Origin: Thermospira aquatica
Lineage (GTDB): Bacteria; Spirochaetota; Brevinematia; Brevinematales; Thermospiraceae
DNA length: 64,000 nucleotides
Direction of reading: 5' to 3'
Assembly (NCBI RefSeq): GCF_023525255.1
Contig: NZ_CP073355.1
Coordinates: 1,922,001-1,986,000, forward strand
Positions 1-10,322 of this stretch are shown here, one piece after another. Numbering within the stretch: the first letter of the stretch is position 1; the number at the start of each line of letters is the position of its first letter. A program made the translations under genes and the position numbers. The notes beneath the pieces were generated by a model. The model saw nothing but the letters and a program-made list of their open reading frames with translations. It did no database searches and was not told the DNA's origin.

Positions 1-1577
1 CTCGCGTCGGCTTTTTCATAGAGGGCATGCCCATACCAGGAAAAACGGTAGCGGTTCTCCGGGGTTTCCAATTTTTTGTCGAGATAAGCCGCTAATTCTC
101 GGGGATAGTTTGTCCAGAGACTATTCGTAAGGGCAAGTAACTCCTCATAGAGTTGTTTTTGTGAGGGAGTAAGTGAAAAATGCGAGGTAAGTACACTTTC
201 CTGGAATTGTTTTAAGTCATTGGAAAAACGACCAGGAAATACCAGTTGTCCTGTAATGTCGTACAGAGCTAACGTCGTGAGAAGTCGCTTGTGAAGAGGA
301 AGAGAAGGGAGAGTGTTTGTCGTATGGGTAAACCAGTTAGTAAACTCAGAAGGATACTGCGCGTGAAGGGGTGAGGCATAAAAATTGGCAACACACCACT
401 CATAACTGTAAGGAGCATCGGAGAGAATACCTAAAAGCAGAGGATACGCCTCTTGTGGTTGATGGTGTTCGAGAAAGAGAAGTGCCCTGGTGAGAGAAAA
501 AGTAGGGTGTGGGGTGGCTTTTTCTCTTCTTTCTAACCAGCTTGGTAGTCTGGGGTCTTTTTTCTCAAGCAGGATACCAAAAACGGCGAGTGCCACATCC
601 TTGTTGAGGATGTTTTTTTCATTTACCTCGTACCACTGTAAAAGGGTTTCTGTTTTGTTCTGTCGGATGAGACTACGCGTGTATTCCCAGTGGAAAACAG
701 AACCAAAACGTACGATCCCCTGGTGGGCGAGTTTTTCTGTGAGGGAGTAGGCACGAAGCTGGTTCGCCCACGTAATGGCTTTCTGAAAATCCTCGATGGT
801 ACCAAGGAGGTTGTTCTGGAGAGCTTTTTCTATTTCCTCAATTGCTTGAGAAGGTTTTTTTTTGACGAGAGCGTATTCTACCCTTGCTTTCCATTGACGG
901 GAGGGAGGTAGAGAAGGAATGTACTTTCTTGCCAATTCTTCCACGATAGCCTCGGGTAATTGGGCGAGCCTTTTCCATAAACGCTCCCAGCTTGCCTCTG
1001 GCAGAGTGGAAAAATGAACGAGTTGATTTGTAAACTCCTGCCAGCAGACGGTAAGAAGTGTTGCCTGAGTGAGAATGAGAGGGATGGTAGAGGGCTCTTC
1101 TGAGAGAAAGCGTTGCCAGAGGGTGTATTGGGTTACAAGAAAGGGGAGTTCTCTCGGTGGCATGAAGTCATTGGAGATTTTCCAGATGTTCCAGAAAAGC
1201 ATCTCCATATGATTGGTGGAAAGATAGGGATTGGTATGTGCCCGGCTGAGCCAGTTTGTGAGGGTGGGGAGAATATCTTCGCTATGAGGGGGTAAAGGTT
1301 TTTCAAAAAGCTTTTGGATAAAAAATGCAAAGAGAAACTGGTGAAAGGGGTTTTCCTGAGGGACTGAGAGAAGCAAGGCTTCTTGCCAGGCGCCAAGACT
1401 TCCCTCTATCATGAGACGGGACTGGGCGAGGCGGTACTGGTCTTCAAAGGAGAGATTGGTGGATTGTTCCAGGAGAGAAAGTACCTGGCGATAGGATCCT
1501 CTCTGGTAAAGGGCAGCAGGATCAGACGGGGTTTTTAATGGGGCAGTTGTCATTGCTAAAAGAAAAAAAATAATCAT
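1..1577 (-). CDS. Large secreted helical-repeat protein, 5' part only (possible soluble lytic transglycosylase)
   Basis: An open frame runs from an ATG at 1577, preceded by GGAGC, for 525 codons to the window edge with no stop. The protein begins with a short hydrophobic segment (MIIFFLLAMTTAP) that fits a signal peptide. The rest is rich in Leu, Trp and aromatic helices with a TPR-like look, for example ALQNNLLGTIEDFQKA. The last visible stretch (RYRFSWYGHALYEKADA) resembles the end of the superhelical U-domain that precedes the catalytic domain in Slt70-type lytic transglycosylases. That resemblance is weak and the catalytic region lies outside the window. It could equally be a TPR-type envelope protein. 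The promoter is at 1611-1639. Confidence 0.6.
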   Translation of the reverse strand, partial: MIIFFLLAMTTAPLKTPSDPAALYQRGSYRQVLSLLEQSTNLSFEDQYRLAQSRLMIEGSLGAWQEALLLSVPQENPFHQFLFAFFIQKLFEKPLPPHSEDILPTLTNWLSRAHTNPYLSTNHMEMLFWNIWKISNDFMPPRELPFLVTQYTLWQRFLSEEPSTIPLILTQATLLTVCWQEFTNQLVHFSTLPEASWERLWKRLAQLPEAIVEELARKYIPSLPPSRQWKARVEYALVKKKPSQAIEEIEKALQNNLLGTIEDFQKAITWANQLRAYSLTEKLAHQGIVRFGSVFHWEYTRSLIRQNKTETLLQWYEVNEKNILNKDVALAVFGILLEKKDPRLPSWLERREKATPHPTFSLTRALLFLEHHQPQEAYPLLLGILSDAPYSYEWCVANFYASPLHAQYPSEFTNWFTHTTNTLPSLPLHKRLLTTLALYDITGQLVFPGRFSNDLKQFQESVLTSHFSLTPSQKQLYEELLALTNSLWTNYPRELAAYLDKKLETPENRYRFSWYGHALYEKADA

Positions 1578-1610
1578 GTTTGCTCCTAAGTATTGATTTT
1601 ATGACCGTAA

Positions 1611-1639
1611 AGTATAGGAGAAAAGAGCGAAAAAAGCAA
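1611..1639 (-). promoter_or_regulatory. Sigma70-type promoter of the minus-strand gene ending at 1577
   Basis: Read on the minus strand, TTGCTT (1634-1639), a 17-bp spacer and TATACT (1611-1616). The -35 lies in a TTTGCTTTTTTC block that recurs in other promoters of the window. An IS256-family element sits 26 bp upstream of the -35. Confidence 0.7.
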
Positions 1640-1665
1640 ATTTACAAAAAAAGAGGGGAGTTTAT

Positions 1666-2933
1666 GGCAGTGTATACTTAATTGTGTCTGGTAGGAAAAA
1701 GATAACCTCCTGTGATAATATAAATAAAACTATCACAGGAGGCCAGATATGATTGAGACGAAGAATATTTTAGAGCTATTCAAACCAATTGTCAAGGAAG
1801 TATTAGAGAGTATGTTAAAAGAGGAAAGAGAGATTTACCTGGAAAACAATCCTCCCACAAAAGGCAATGGCTTTTACGAAAGGGATTTAAAGACAGCTTT
1901 TGGCGAGCTTACAGCCATACGTGTTCCAAGAACAAGGGATAATGGATTTAAAAGTGCCCTTCTTCCCTATCGCAAACGCATCACAGAAGACTTAGATGCA
2001 TTAATCAGGGCTATGTTGATATCAGGAATGTCAACAAGGAAGATAGCAGAAGTTTTAAAAGAGCTTTATGAAATAAAGATTTCTTATGCTAACATCTCAA
2101 GGATAAGCCAGGTAGGCATAGAAGAGATTCAGAAGTGGCGTAGTCGCCCTCTCATGGAAGAATATGCCGTGGTATTTCTGGATGCTATGGTGTTTCCTAT
2201 CAAGAGAGACAGGGTAGAAAATGAATCAATATATGTAGCTATAGGCATTACACCTGAGGGAAGACGGGAGATTTTAGGATACTGCCAGGAGGCATGGAAA
2301 GTGCTTATAACTGGCGGGAAATTTTGCTAGATATAAGAGAAAGAGGTGTCAAACAGATTCATTTTATTGTCTCTGATGGCTTAAGTGGTATGAAAACGTC
2401 ATAACAGAGATATATCCCCACGCAAAGTATCAGCCCTGTGTAGTCCATGTCATGAGAAACATACTGGCTAAAGTGAGAGTTCAACACAGAAATATCATTG
2501 CCACTGAAATAAAAGAGGTATTTCATGCCAAAGACAAACAGGAGGCAGAACAATTGTTTATGAAATTTACACAAAAATGGAAAAATATCTATCCCAACTT
2601 AATGAATAACCTCTTGACAATAAGAGAGAATATATTCACTTACATGGAATTACCTGAAGGAATACGAAGCAAGGTGTATACAAACAATGCCCTGGAAAGA
2701 CTCTTTAAAGAACTTAAAAGGAGATTAAAAACAATGGAAATGTGTCAAAGCGAGGCTTCAGCTGAGAAATATCTTTACCTGTTATTAAGATACCAAAATG
2801 AGAAGTTCTTAAAAAGAAAGTTAAAAAATTGGGAGTATTACTTTCAACTCTATCGTGAGCAACACTCATACACCAAAGAAAATATTCACAGCGAGGTTAT
2901 CCTATGACTAGACACAATTTTCTTGACACAATG
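1666..2933 (+). mobile_element. IS256-family insertion sequence, copy A
   Basis: The element is 1268 bp and flanked by a perfect 8-bp target duplication GAGTTTAT (1658-1665 and 2934-2941). Its ends are imperfect inverted repeats: the left starts GGCAGTGTATACTTAATTGT, the right (reverse complement) starts CATTGTGTCAAGAAAATTGT. An 8-bp duplication is usual for IS256. Just before the transposase start lies a perfect CCTCCTGTGATA/TATCACAGGAGG inverted repeat (about 1708-1742), so the Shine-Dalgarno is in a hairpin. The insertion is upstream of the promoter at 1611-1639 and breaks no visible gene. Confidence 0.92.
1749..2907 (+). pseudogene. IS256-family (mutator-type) transposase, frameshifted
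   Basis: The start ATG at 1749 follows CAGGAGG. The N-terminal part (1749-2330) has the first catalytic Asp in FLDAMVFPIKRD. The C-terminal part (2452-2907) has the region around the catalytic Glu in NNALERLFKELKRR. The second Asp region (HFIVSDGLSGM, about 2361-2393) lies between them in a broken frame. Compared with the other copies a 4-bp deletion near 2282 (GATACTGCC against GATACTACCTGCC) shifts the frame, and one A is missing near 2393. The full-length product would be about 390 residues. Inactive as written. Confidence 0.9.
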
Positions 2934-2941
2934 GAGTTTAT

Positions 2942-3051
2942 TGTTTCATAAATAAAGACTTCAATAAAGGGGGAAAGTATTTTTCGTTTTTTGTATTTTT
3001 AGTTTGGAAAATTCTTGAATGATCAGTGAGAGAAGCTGTTTGTTTTTCTAC
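2942..3051. other. Intergenic remnant between two IS elements
   Basis: AT-rich sequence between IS256 copy A and the integrase-type IS. No gene, terminator or promoter is evident. Without the two insertions it would be joined to the promoter at 6524-6552, giving an original intergenic gap of roughly 260 bp. The last 5 bp (TCTAC, 3047-3051) are the target duplication of the next element. Confidence 0.6.
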
Positions 3052-3278
3052 CCCGTTGCGTCAAATAAAAAAGTACTCGAAATTCGAATCATTGCCTCAT
3101 AAAAAAAAGTACTCAAAAATTCCATACAGTTTCCTCCAAATTTTTGTTTTTTACATTCTTTTTCTTTTGAAGGCTGAAAAGTTTTCTCTGGCAAGCCGTA
3201 ATTTTTTGTCTTAGGTGAAACAAATCGAGAGCCTTATAAAGCCTTGTTAGGCGTTCCTTTTGTGCCTCACTTACATAA

Positions 3279-5341
3279 CCCAACTTGCAACCTAATGCTC
3301 TAAAACTAAGATGTATCAAGGCTTTCATTTTTTCGATTCTCCCTTTTAGGTAACACGGATTTTTTCTGAAAGAAGGGACATTCCTTATAGTTCAGGGCAT
3401 GATATATCTCCCTTACACGAACGATGGGTTTACTGCATTTCTTTATGTAAATCGTCCTCCCTGTCCTCGTCTTCATCTCACTGGTAATAAGCTTCTGCGT
3501 GTTCATCCTCCTGACTATATTACTCCAATCATCTCTTATCCCCTTCGCCTTGAGCTTTTGCCTTATGGTGTTTACAACCATATACGCAAGGATACTCCCA
3601 TAGATGTGTGCCTCTGAATAGATGTCTTTTTGATGAAACACTGGTCTCATCTTCAGATCACTCTTCAATACCCTGAATGTTCCCTCTATCTCCCTCAATG
3701 TGTTGTATATCTTCCATATCGTCTCTTCATCTTCCCCCTTGAGGGTGGTGCGGATAAAGTATGCCCCAGGCACCTTCACTCCTTCCACCCTCTTCCACTT
3801 AATCTCCGTCCTATCCCATCCTTCTCCTTTATCTTCACCTCGTACAGACGGTTCACCGAGGGTATCTCTCTTTAACCTCCCAAGCCTCTCATATACCTTC
3901 TCTATCCTCTTTATCCCTCCCTTCCTCTCTATCCCCTTGATAGACTCCAGCCCCTCTTCATACCTCTTTGAGAGTTCCTCTTCCATGCTCTGCTCTTTGA
4001 GCGCCTTCCCCTTTCTTTATATACAAAACCTGTCTTCATATCCTTCAACTTCTACCCATTGGGCAAAATCTCATTGCCTCTCCTGTCTGTAAGCCTTCTG
4101 CCCTTCTCCTCTATCTCAGCTATATGACGGTCTTTCATCTTCAACCAATACAAACATACATAGTCCCTCTTTTGCTCCCGTAACATCCTGAGATTCTCCT
4201 CAGTGGCTATCCCTGCATCTATTACTATCACAGGACAGTGACCCTCCGAAGGATATCGCTCCTCCATGTCTTTAATAGTCTTCTTCAAAGTCTTACTGTC
4301 CCTGATGTTTCCTTCATAGATATGGCTGTATCGGATGAAACCCATCGTGTCTGTCACCAATCCCAATGCCATAAGCTTTGCATCATTACGCCTCTCTTTG
4401 CTCCGACCAAACCTCGCCTTCTCACTATCCTCTTCTCCCCTCAAAATAGAGATTCGTTAGATCATAGAGTATTATCTTGTCTTGCGGTGTAAATAACTCC
4501 CCAGTGCGTCTGGCCATCCATCGATCTATCTCCTCTTTGGCTTGATAAAGCTTTCGGCTCACTTTGTAAAGATGGTGCCTGCTTACACTTGAGCTCTACC
4601 CCATAAAGTTCACTTAACCCACTGTTTTCCTTCAGCCATTCCTCTGTCTTGTGCTCAGAAGCAGGAAATACCGCACGGGCAGTTATGTATATCATCGCCA
4701 TCTTAATCCATCTCTCTCACACCCCAATTCACCCAGATATCTCGATAACCCTAACTCCTCAAGTGCCTGCCTGCATAACCACTCAGCACCAACCTCACGA
4801 GCATCATTATGCTCAAGACTGTTACATCTACCTCCTGATAGTCATGAGACCCTCATCTGCTGCCTCTGTGCTTACAAGGGATTCCTTTGGTATATCCAGT
4901 AACCCCTTCTGTATGATAATACTGGCATAATGCTGAGCAAGGTTTTCTATCTTTTGGGGTATCTGTGAAACAAAAAGGGAAGGCCTCTTGTAAACAATCT
5001 GTTCAATCCTGTCAGCAAGAACTTTATGGTCTGATCTATCAGGAAGTTCTTCGAGCTTACCAAGGTTGAGAATATTTCTATGTCTTACAGTATTACCGAG
5101 GCGATAACTCTCACAGAGGCGGTAGTAGGTATACCGTTTACCAGTCTTTCTGTTAGGTATGGATATAGGTTTAACGAACATGAGTAGAGTATAGCATAGG
5201 AGTGGCAGTAATGTCAAGTAGAAACTATTATTTAGGGACTACATACTAATTTCCAGAAACGATATTCATAAAAATCAAGGGGTTAGGAGCTTAAGATAAC
5301 CCAAATTGGAGGATTTTTGGGGTAAAATGTTGCAAGTTGGG
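3279..5341 (-). mobile_element. IS1634-family element inserted in the integrase-type IS
   Basis: The 2063-bp element has perfect terminal inverted repeats CCCAACTTGCAAC (3279-3291) and GTTGCAAGTTGGG (5329-5341). The host sequence ATAA is present on both sides (3275-3278, 5342-5345) but only once in uninterrupted copies, so the target duplication is 4 bp, slightly shorter than I expect for IS1634. Confidence 0.88.
3306..5181 (-). pseudogene. IS1634-family transposase with several frame breaks
   Basis: The likely start is the ATG at 5181 (MFVKPISIPNRKTGKRYTYY). Pieces in order are 5181-4828, 4701-4462, 4444-4052 and 3986-3306. The third piece carries VIVIDAGIATEENLRML, a hallmark of IS1634 transposases around the second catalytic Asp. 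The last carries GTFRVLKSDLKMRPVFHQ and EAHIYGSILAYMV, which fit the region around the catalytic Glu. At least three frame interruptions make it inactive. Confidence 0.88.
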
Positions 5342-6523
5342 ATAAGAGCTTTCTAAAAGCCGCTGGTAGGGAGTTTTAATATCATCATGCTTCTTTTGCA
5401 CCTTGCTTCCGATTCTCTTTTTCTCTGTCATTTTCATAACCGGTTGAAAAAAGTTGGCATAAAGCCTGAGATACGCATAGAGTCGGTTCAAGTAGTAGAC
5501 TTCTTCCTCGGTATCGTAGCGGAAGTATCCAACATTCTGGCGGACTATGGAATAGTTTTTCTGCTCAACGTAGCAGTTATCATTGGAACGGGAGCTTCTC
5601 CCCCTTGTAAATTTTATCTGGTGCTTCTCACACCAATCACGCAGAGGATGATTAATAAATTCAGCGCGGTATCAGAATCAATTCCCCGTAACTCAAAAGT
5701 CTTCTTTGGACTTTTCTATGGCTTCTCTTACCCATTTTGAAGCTTTGTTTTTGATTGCCACAAGTTCTGTCCAACCGCTCCAAACATCCACCATATTTAA
5801 TGTTTGAGCAAAATCTCCCCGGCTATTTCCTCCCTCATGGGCAACCAGATCAATCTCCATAAAACCAGGGCAATTTTCATCCCACTCTGCCCACGTGCGT
5901 ATAGCTATTTGTTGCTTTAATAGCGTTCCAGGCTTTGTACCTTTTCGTCCTTTTATCTCAAGCTTTTTACGCTCATGTTTCAAAAGTCGGTCAATACTTG
6001 AAGCACTTATATGGCGCAAGTTCTCTATGGCCTGTTGAAAACCCTGGAAATGCCCGTTTGCTAAGAGATTATCTAAAACTTCATTTAAAATTGGCTTTAA
6101 ACGTTTGCCACACATGTAGTTTTCAATTTCCCAGACCTTTTTTAGAAGTTTTAGTTCCTCTTCGCCGAATTTTTTCTTTCTGCCAGGTCTTTTGCCCTTT
6201 TTGGCTATATCGGCTTTAAGGTAATTTTTTTTGCCTACATATATGGTTTTTCCGTGCTGCCTCAAGAGCCTGGCGGCATAGTTTCGGTTTTTTAAACCTG
6301 TTATCCTCACAAAATAATCCAGTATCTCCATTTTTTCCTTTTTGCTGGCTTTTTGATATTGTTTTGCCGTTTCCCTGTAAATAGGTCTCCTTTCAAACAT
6401 CGCTAACTCCACCTTTTACCTCCAGTTCTTTGAACTGGATTATTCTTTAAATACTTTTTATTTTTTTTATTTTGAAGCAACGTTCCCTTTTCGAGTACTT
6501 TTATTATGAAGCAATTCGTCTAC

Positions 6524-6552
6524 TTGACAGGTTGTCTCTTTTTCACTATAAT
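6524..6552 (+). promoter_or_regulatory. Sigma70-type promoter of the membrane protein gene
   Basis: TTGACA (6524-6529), 17-bp spacer, TATAAT (6547-6552): a perfect consensus. The integrase-type IS ends at 6518, so only its 5-bp target duplication separates it from the -35 hexamer. Confidence 0.9.
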
Positions 6553-6581
6553 ACTATGTATACTATAAAGGAGTTTTGAGA

Positions 6582-7451
6582 ATGCGAATTGCTCTTCGTT
6601 ATTTAGAAAATGAACGGGTTGAATGTTCCTACAAGGGAGTTCATCTGGCTTTATGGGATGTGCTGAAGTATACTTTGCATCATCCTTATCTCAAGCATTA
6701 CTTTATAACTGATTATGAGGGAGGAAATACCCTTGTTCCTCGAGAGGCCTGGCGTTATGAAGAAAATCTTGTGTATAAAGAGTTGGCTCCCGGTGTTTTT
6801 TATTTTCCTTATGAATCTCTTGGTTTTGTTTTGAATGATAGTCTTTCTTCTTTGAGTTTGTATGCTTTTGAAGAAAGTTTTACAGGTATACCAGATACGC
6901 ATAATGCCGATCTTGCGATTGAGATCCGACATACGGATGAAATACGGCTTGTATTTCATCGGTCGTTTCTTCCCTTATTTCTAGGTTTTTATACGCTTTC
7001 TGTCTTGAAGATTGGATTCGAGGATGTGACTGTAACGCATCTTGGAGATGTTTTGACTTCTCTGGTAGAGAAAGAGAGACCTCTGGCGTGGGAACCTGTC
7101 ACCGGGAGTGTAACCATCTCTCCTAAAGGTTTGCAGTTTTTGGTAGAAACAGAGGAAAAGGGCAGTGAAGTATATTATCGTTTTACTTATAAATCGAAGT
7201 GTAAGAAAGAGCGACTTAAACCAAATGAGGTCAAGAGTCTGGTCTTAACCTTCAAAAAAAAAATTTTAGTGACGTGGGAGGATAAGGCTTTTTTTCTCGC
7301 TGGTTTACTTCTTATTTTGTGGTTAATTTTGCTTTTGGTAAAAAAGAAGTTTCTTATGCCTCTCCTTTTTTTCGTTCTGGTTCTTTTCGTAGGATGGCTT
7401 CTTCTCAAGAGATTTTATCTTATCTTTTTTGTTAAAAAGATATCTTCTTAA
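6582..7451 (+). CDS. Hypothetical membrane-anchored protein
   Basis: The product has about 289 residues and I recognise no family. The ATG at 6582 lies 8 bp after AAAGGAG. An in-frame TTG at 6576 is too close to that ribosome binding site to be the start. Residues 1 to about 225 are soluble and rich in beta-prone sequence. The C-terminus has two strong hydrophobic segments (FFLAGLLLILWLILLLV and LMPLLFFVLVLFVGWLLL) with lysines between and after them, so it should be a C-tail-anchored protein. It has its own consensus promoter and is followed by prfA after a new promoter. Confidence 0.8.
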   Translation: MRIALRYLENERVECSYKGVHLALWDVLKYTLHHPYLKHYFITDYEGGNTLVPREAWRYEENLVYKELAPGVFYFPYESLGFVLNDSLSSLSLYAFEESFTGIPDTHNADLAIEIRHTDEIRLVFHRSFLPLFLGFYTLSVLKIGFEDVTVTHLGDVLTSLVEKERPLAWEPVTGSVTISPKGLQFLVETEEKGSEVYYRFTYKSKCKKERLKPNEVKSLVLTFKKKILVTWEDKAFFLAGLLLILWLILLLVKKKFLMPLLFFVLVLFVGWLLLKRFYLIFFVKKISS

Positions 7452-7490
7452 CCACATCGTTTTGTTTGGCCCGGCGGTGATGTTGACAGT

Positions 7491-7519
7491 TTGCGTGATT
7501 GTTTTTTTTGTGTTATAAT
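7491..7519 (+). promoter_or_regulatory. Promoter of prfA-prmC
   Basis: TTGCGT (7491-7496), 17-bp spacer, TATAAT (7514-7519). A TTGACA at 7483-7488 is 25 bp from the -10 and therefore unlikely to be the -35. Confidence 0.7.
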
Positions 7520-7543
7520 ATTTGACTGTGATAAGGAGAGACT

Positions 7544-8605
7544 ATGCATCCAAAAGCTCTTGAATTGATGAGAAAATACGAGGAGATGGGACAAAAACTT
7601 GCCATTTTATCTCCTGGTTCTCAGGAATATATTAAGATTGCCAAAGACAGGGCAGAACTTGAGCCTTTTGTTGATGTTTATAACAGGATTATGGCTCTGG
7701 AGAAACAGATAGCAGATAACCGCGAGATTCTCGAGTCTCATGATGATGATTTGAAGCAGCTTGCCAAGGAAGAACTTCCTCTGCTTGAAGAGGAGAAGGA
7801 GAAACTGGAAAAAGAGATTCTTCTCCTTCTTTTGCCAAAAGATAAGATGCAGAGTAAAAATATCATCATGGAGATCCGGGCTGGTACCGGTGGGGATGAG
7901 GCGGCTCTTTTTGCGGCGGATCTTTTTCGTATGTACAGTCGCTATGGGGAACGAAAACGCTGGAAAATAGAGGTTTTAGATTTTAATGAAAATGAACTCG
8001 GTGGCTATAAAGAGATCATTTTTTCCGTGAAAGGAAAGGATGTCTATGGCCATCTCAAATTTGAGTCAGGTGTCCATCGTGTCCAGCGTGTCCCGGCCAC
8101 AGAGGCTAGTGGTCGTCTTCATACCTCCTCGGCTTCGGTGGTTGTCATGCCTGAGGCAGATGAGGTTGATGTGGAGATTCGTCCTGAGGATCTCAAGATT
8201 GATACCTTTCGGGCAGGCGGGGCAGGCGGGCAGTATGTGAACAAGACGGAGTCTGCCGTGCGTATCACCCACATACCGACGGGTATTGTGGTAGCCTGTC
8301 AGGAGGAAAGGTCACAGCTTCAGAACCGTGCAGCAGCTATGCGCATGCTACGTACCAAACTCCTTGATCTTCAGATCCAGAAACAGCTCGAGGATCAAAC
8401 CTCTCTTCGACGAAGTGCTATTCGTAGTGGTGATCGTTCCGAAAAGATTCGCACCTACAATTATCCCCAAAACCGGGTAACTGATCATCGCATTAATCTC
8501 ACGCTTTACAAGCTGGATCAGATTATGGAGGGGGATTGTGATGAACTTATTAACCAGCTGATTCTCAGCGAACAGGAAGAGCTTCTTAAAAGTCTTGAGG
8601 TATAA
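7544..8605 (+). CDS. prfA: Peptide chain release factor 1
   Basis: The 353-residue product has the usual RF1 length. It terminates translation at UAA and UAG codons in the ribosomal A site. Visible hallmarks are the PAT tripeptide of domain 2 ([14 protein letters not shown]), which separates RF1 from RF2, and the GGQ motif ([10 protein letters not shown]), whose glutamine is the methylation target of PrmC. The ATG at 7544 follows AAGGAG. Its stop overlaps the prmC start (TAATG), so the substrate and its modifying enzyme are translationally coupled. Confidence 0.98.
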   Translation: MHPKALELMRKYEEMGQKLAILSPGSQEYIKIAKDRAELEPFVDVYNRIMALEKQIADNREILESHDDDLKQLAKEELPLLEEEKEKLEKEILLLLLPKDKMQSKNIIMEIRAGTGGDEAALFAADLFRMYSRYGERKRWKIEVLDFNENELGGYKEIIFSVKGKDVYGHLKFESGVHRVQRVPATEASGRLHTSSASVVVMPEADEVDVEIRPEDLKIDTFRAGGAGGQYVNKTESAVRITHIPTGIVVACQEERSQLQNRAAAMRMLRTKLLDLQIQKQLEDQTSLRRSAIRSGDRSEKIRTYNYPQNRVTDHRINLTLYKLDQIMEGDCDELINQLILSEQEELLKSLEV

Positions 8606-9444
8606 TGGTTGCTCGAGAGGCGTATCGACAGGCTTTTTCATATTTGCAAAAAGAAGAGGTGAGGGATCCTGATTTTTCTGCCAGGTATCTTTTGGCGTAT
8701 ATTCTCGGGATAGAGACAAAGGAGATTTTTTTTCACTGGGATACAAGACTGTCTTTTTTTCAGAAATTTCGTTTTTTTTCCCTGGTAAGGAAACGAGCAA
8801 GGCATGTTCCTCTGGCTTATCTGGTGAGGTATGCCGATTTTTATGGAAGGCGTTTTATGGTCCTACCCGGGGTACTTGTACCAAGGCCGGACACGGAGCA
8901 TATTCTCTATGCCGTGGAGGAAATGCAGCGGACCTTTTCTGCTATTCTTGATGTGGGAACAGGGACGGGGGTTTTAGCAATTTCGCTTGCTTTTCTTTTT
9001 CCTCAAGCTCGGGTTGATGCGTGTGATGTGAGTGTGCGGGCGGTTTCCCTTGCTCGAAAAAATGCACGCCAACTGGGGGTTTCTCATATTCGTGTATTTC
9101 ATTGTGATTTTCTTCGTCGTCCTCCAAAAGGGCGGTATGATCTGATTGTTTCTAACCCTCCCTATATAAGCATGGAAGAAGCCCATCTTGTTGATAGGGC
9201 AGTGCGGGAGTATGAGCCTACAAGAGCTCTTTTTGCACCTGAAGGGGGACTTGGTTTTTACAAAGCGCTCGCTCATTATGCTTGTGAGCATCTCACTCCT
9301 GATGGTTGTGTGGTTGTAGAAGTAGATCATAAATGGGAGGATGTGGGGAAAATCTTTACCTCTTTGGGACTTCATTGGCAGTTAAAATATGACTATCAAA
9401 ATATGCCAAGGGTGATCATAGCCTCTCGGGAAAAGCCGGCTTGA
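8605..9444 (+). CDS. prmC: Release factor glutamine N5-methyltransferase
   Basis: The 279-residue SAM-dependent methyltransferase modifies the glutamine of the GGQ motif in RF1 and RF2. The N-terminal helical domain is followed by VPRPDTEHIL, the SAM-binding loop ILDVGTGTGVLAISLA and the catalytic SNPPYI motif. It starts at the A of the prfA stop codon. Downstream lies a 44-bp gap, then an IS. Confidence 0.97.
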   Translation: MVAREAYRQAFSYLQKEEVRDPDFSARYLLAYILGIETKEIFFHWDTRLSFFQKFRFFSLVRKRARHVPLAYLVRYADFYGRRFMVLPGVLVPRPDTEHILYAVEEMQRTFSAILDVGTGTGVLAISLAFLFPQARVDACDVSVRAVSLARKNARQLGVSHIRVFHCDFLRRPPKGRYDLIVSNPPYISMEEAHLVDRAVREYEPTRALFAPEGGLGFYKALAHYACEHLTPDGCVVVEVDHKWEDVGKIFTSLGLHWQLKYDYQNMPRVIIASREKPA

Positions 9445-10322
9445 AGCATGTTTTTTTAAGGAAGGAGTTTACACGTTAAAAAATAAAACCCGTTGCGTCA
9501 AATAAAAAAGTACTCGAAATTCGAATCATTGCCTCATAAAAAAAAGTACTCAAAAATTCCATACAGTTTCCTCCAAATTTTTGTTTTTTACATTCTTTTT
9601 CTTTTGAAGGCTGAAAAGTTTTCTCTGGCAAGCCGTAATTTTTTGTCTTAGGTGAAACAAATCGAGAGCCTTATAAAGCCTTGTTAGGCGTTCCTTTTGT
9701 GCCTCACTTACATAAGAGCTTTCTAAAAGCCGCTGGTAGGGAGTTTTAATATCATCATGCTTCTTTTGCACCTTGCTTCCGATTCTCTTTTTCTCTGTCA
9801 TTTTCATAACCGGTTGAAAAAAGTTGGCATAAAGCCTGAGATACGCATAGAGTCGGTTCAAGCAGTAGACTTCTTCCTCGGTATCGTAGCGGAAGTATCC
9901 AACATTCTGGCGGACTATGGAATAGTTTTCTGCTCAACGTAGCAGTTATCATTGGAACAGGAGCTTCTCCCCTTGTAAATTTTATCTGGTGCTTCTCACA
10001 CCAATCGCGTAGAGGATGATTAATAAATTCAACGGTATCAGAATCAATTCCCCGTAAATCAAAAGTCTTCTTTGGACTTTTCTATGGCTTCTCTTACCCA
10101 TTTTGAAGCTTTGTTTTGATTGCCACAAGTTCTGTCCAACCGCTCCAAACATCCACCATATTTAATGTTTGAGCAAAATCTCCCCAACTATTTCCTCCCT
10201 CATGGGCAACCAGATCAATCTCCATAAAACCAGGGCAATTTTCATCCCACTCTGCCCACGTGCGTATAGCTATTTGTTGCTTTAACAACGTTCCAGGCTT
10301 TGTACCTTTTCGTCCTTTTATC

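Larger units (their letters stand above)
3113..6412 (-). pseudogene. Integrase-core transposase, disrupted
   Basis: The start is a GTG at 6412 after GGAGG. The N-terminal two thirds (6412-5693) holds a helix-turn-helix region, a basic linker (KKGKRPGRKKK) and the first catalytic Asp in FMEIDLVAHEGG. It is frameshifted just after WVREAIEKS. The middle part has GIDSDTGAEFIN-type sequence. The C-terminus is cut by the IS1634-family element after LLESSY, and the tail resumes at 3271-3113 (SEAQKERLTRLYKAL). Inactive. Confidence 0.9.
3052..6518 (-). mobile_element. Integrase-type (rve/DDE) IS, copy 1, interrupted by an IS1634-family element
   Basis: The 3467-bp span has a perfect 5-bp target duplication TCTAC (3047-3051 and 6519-6523). 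Removing the inner element and its duplication leaves about 1400 bp, as in the other copies. One terminus reads CCCGTTGCGTCA, the transposase-5' terminus reads CGAATTGCTTCA on the other strand. Each end carries two direct copies of a TTGCNTCA...AGTACT motif. The transposase-5' end stops 5 bp before TTGACA of a TTGACA-17-TATAAT promoter. The transposase resembles the ISNCY-type integrase-core transposases; I do not assign a named group. Confidence 0.92.

Noticed and set aside
7483-7519. TTGACA at 7483 as the -35 of prfA
   Set aside because: The spacer to TATAAT would be 25 bp. TTGCGT at 7491 has the normal 17 bp.
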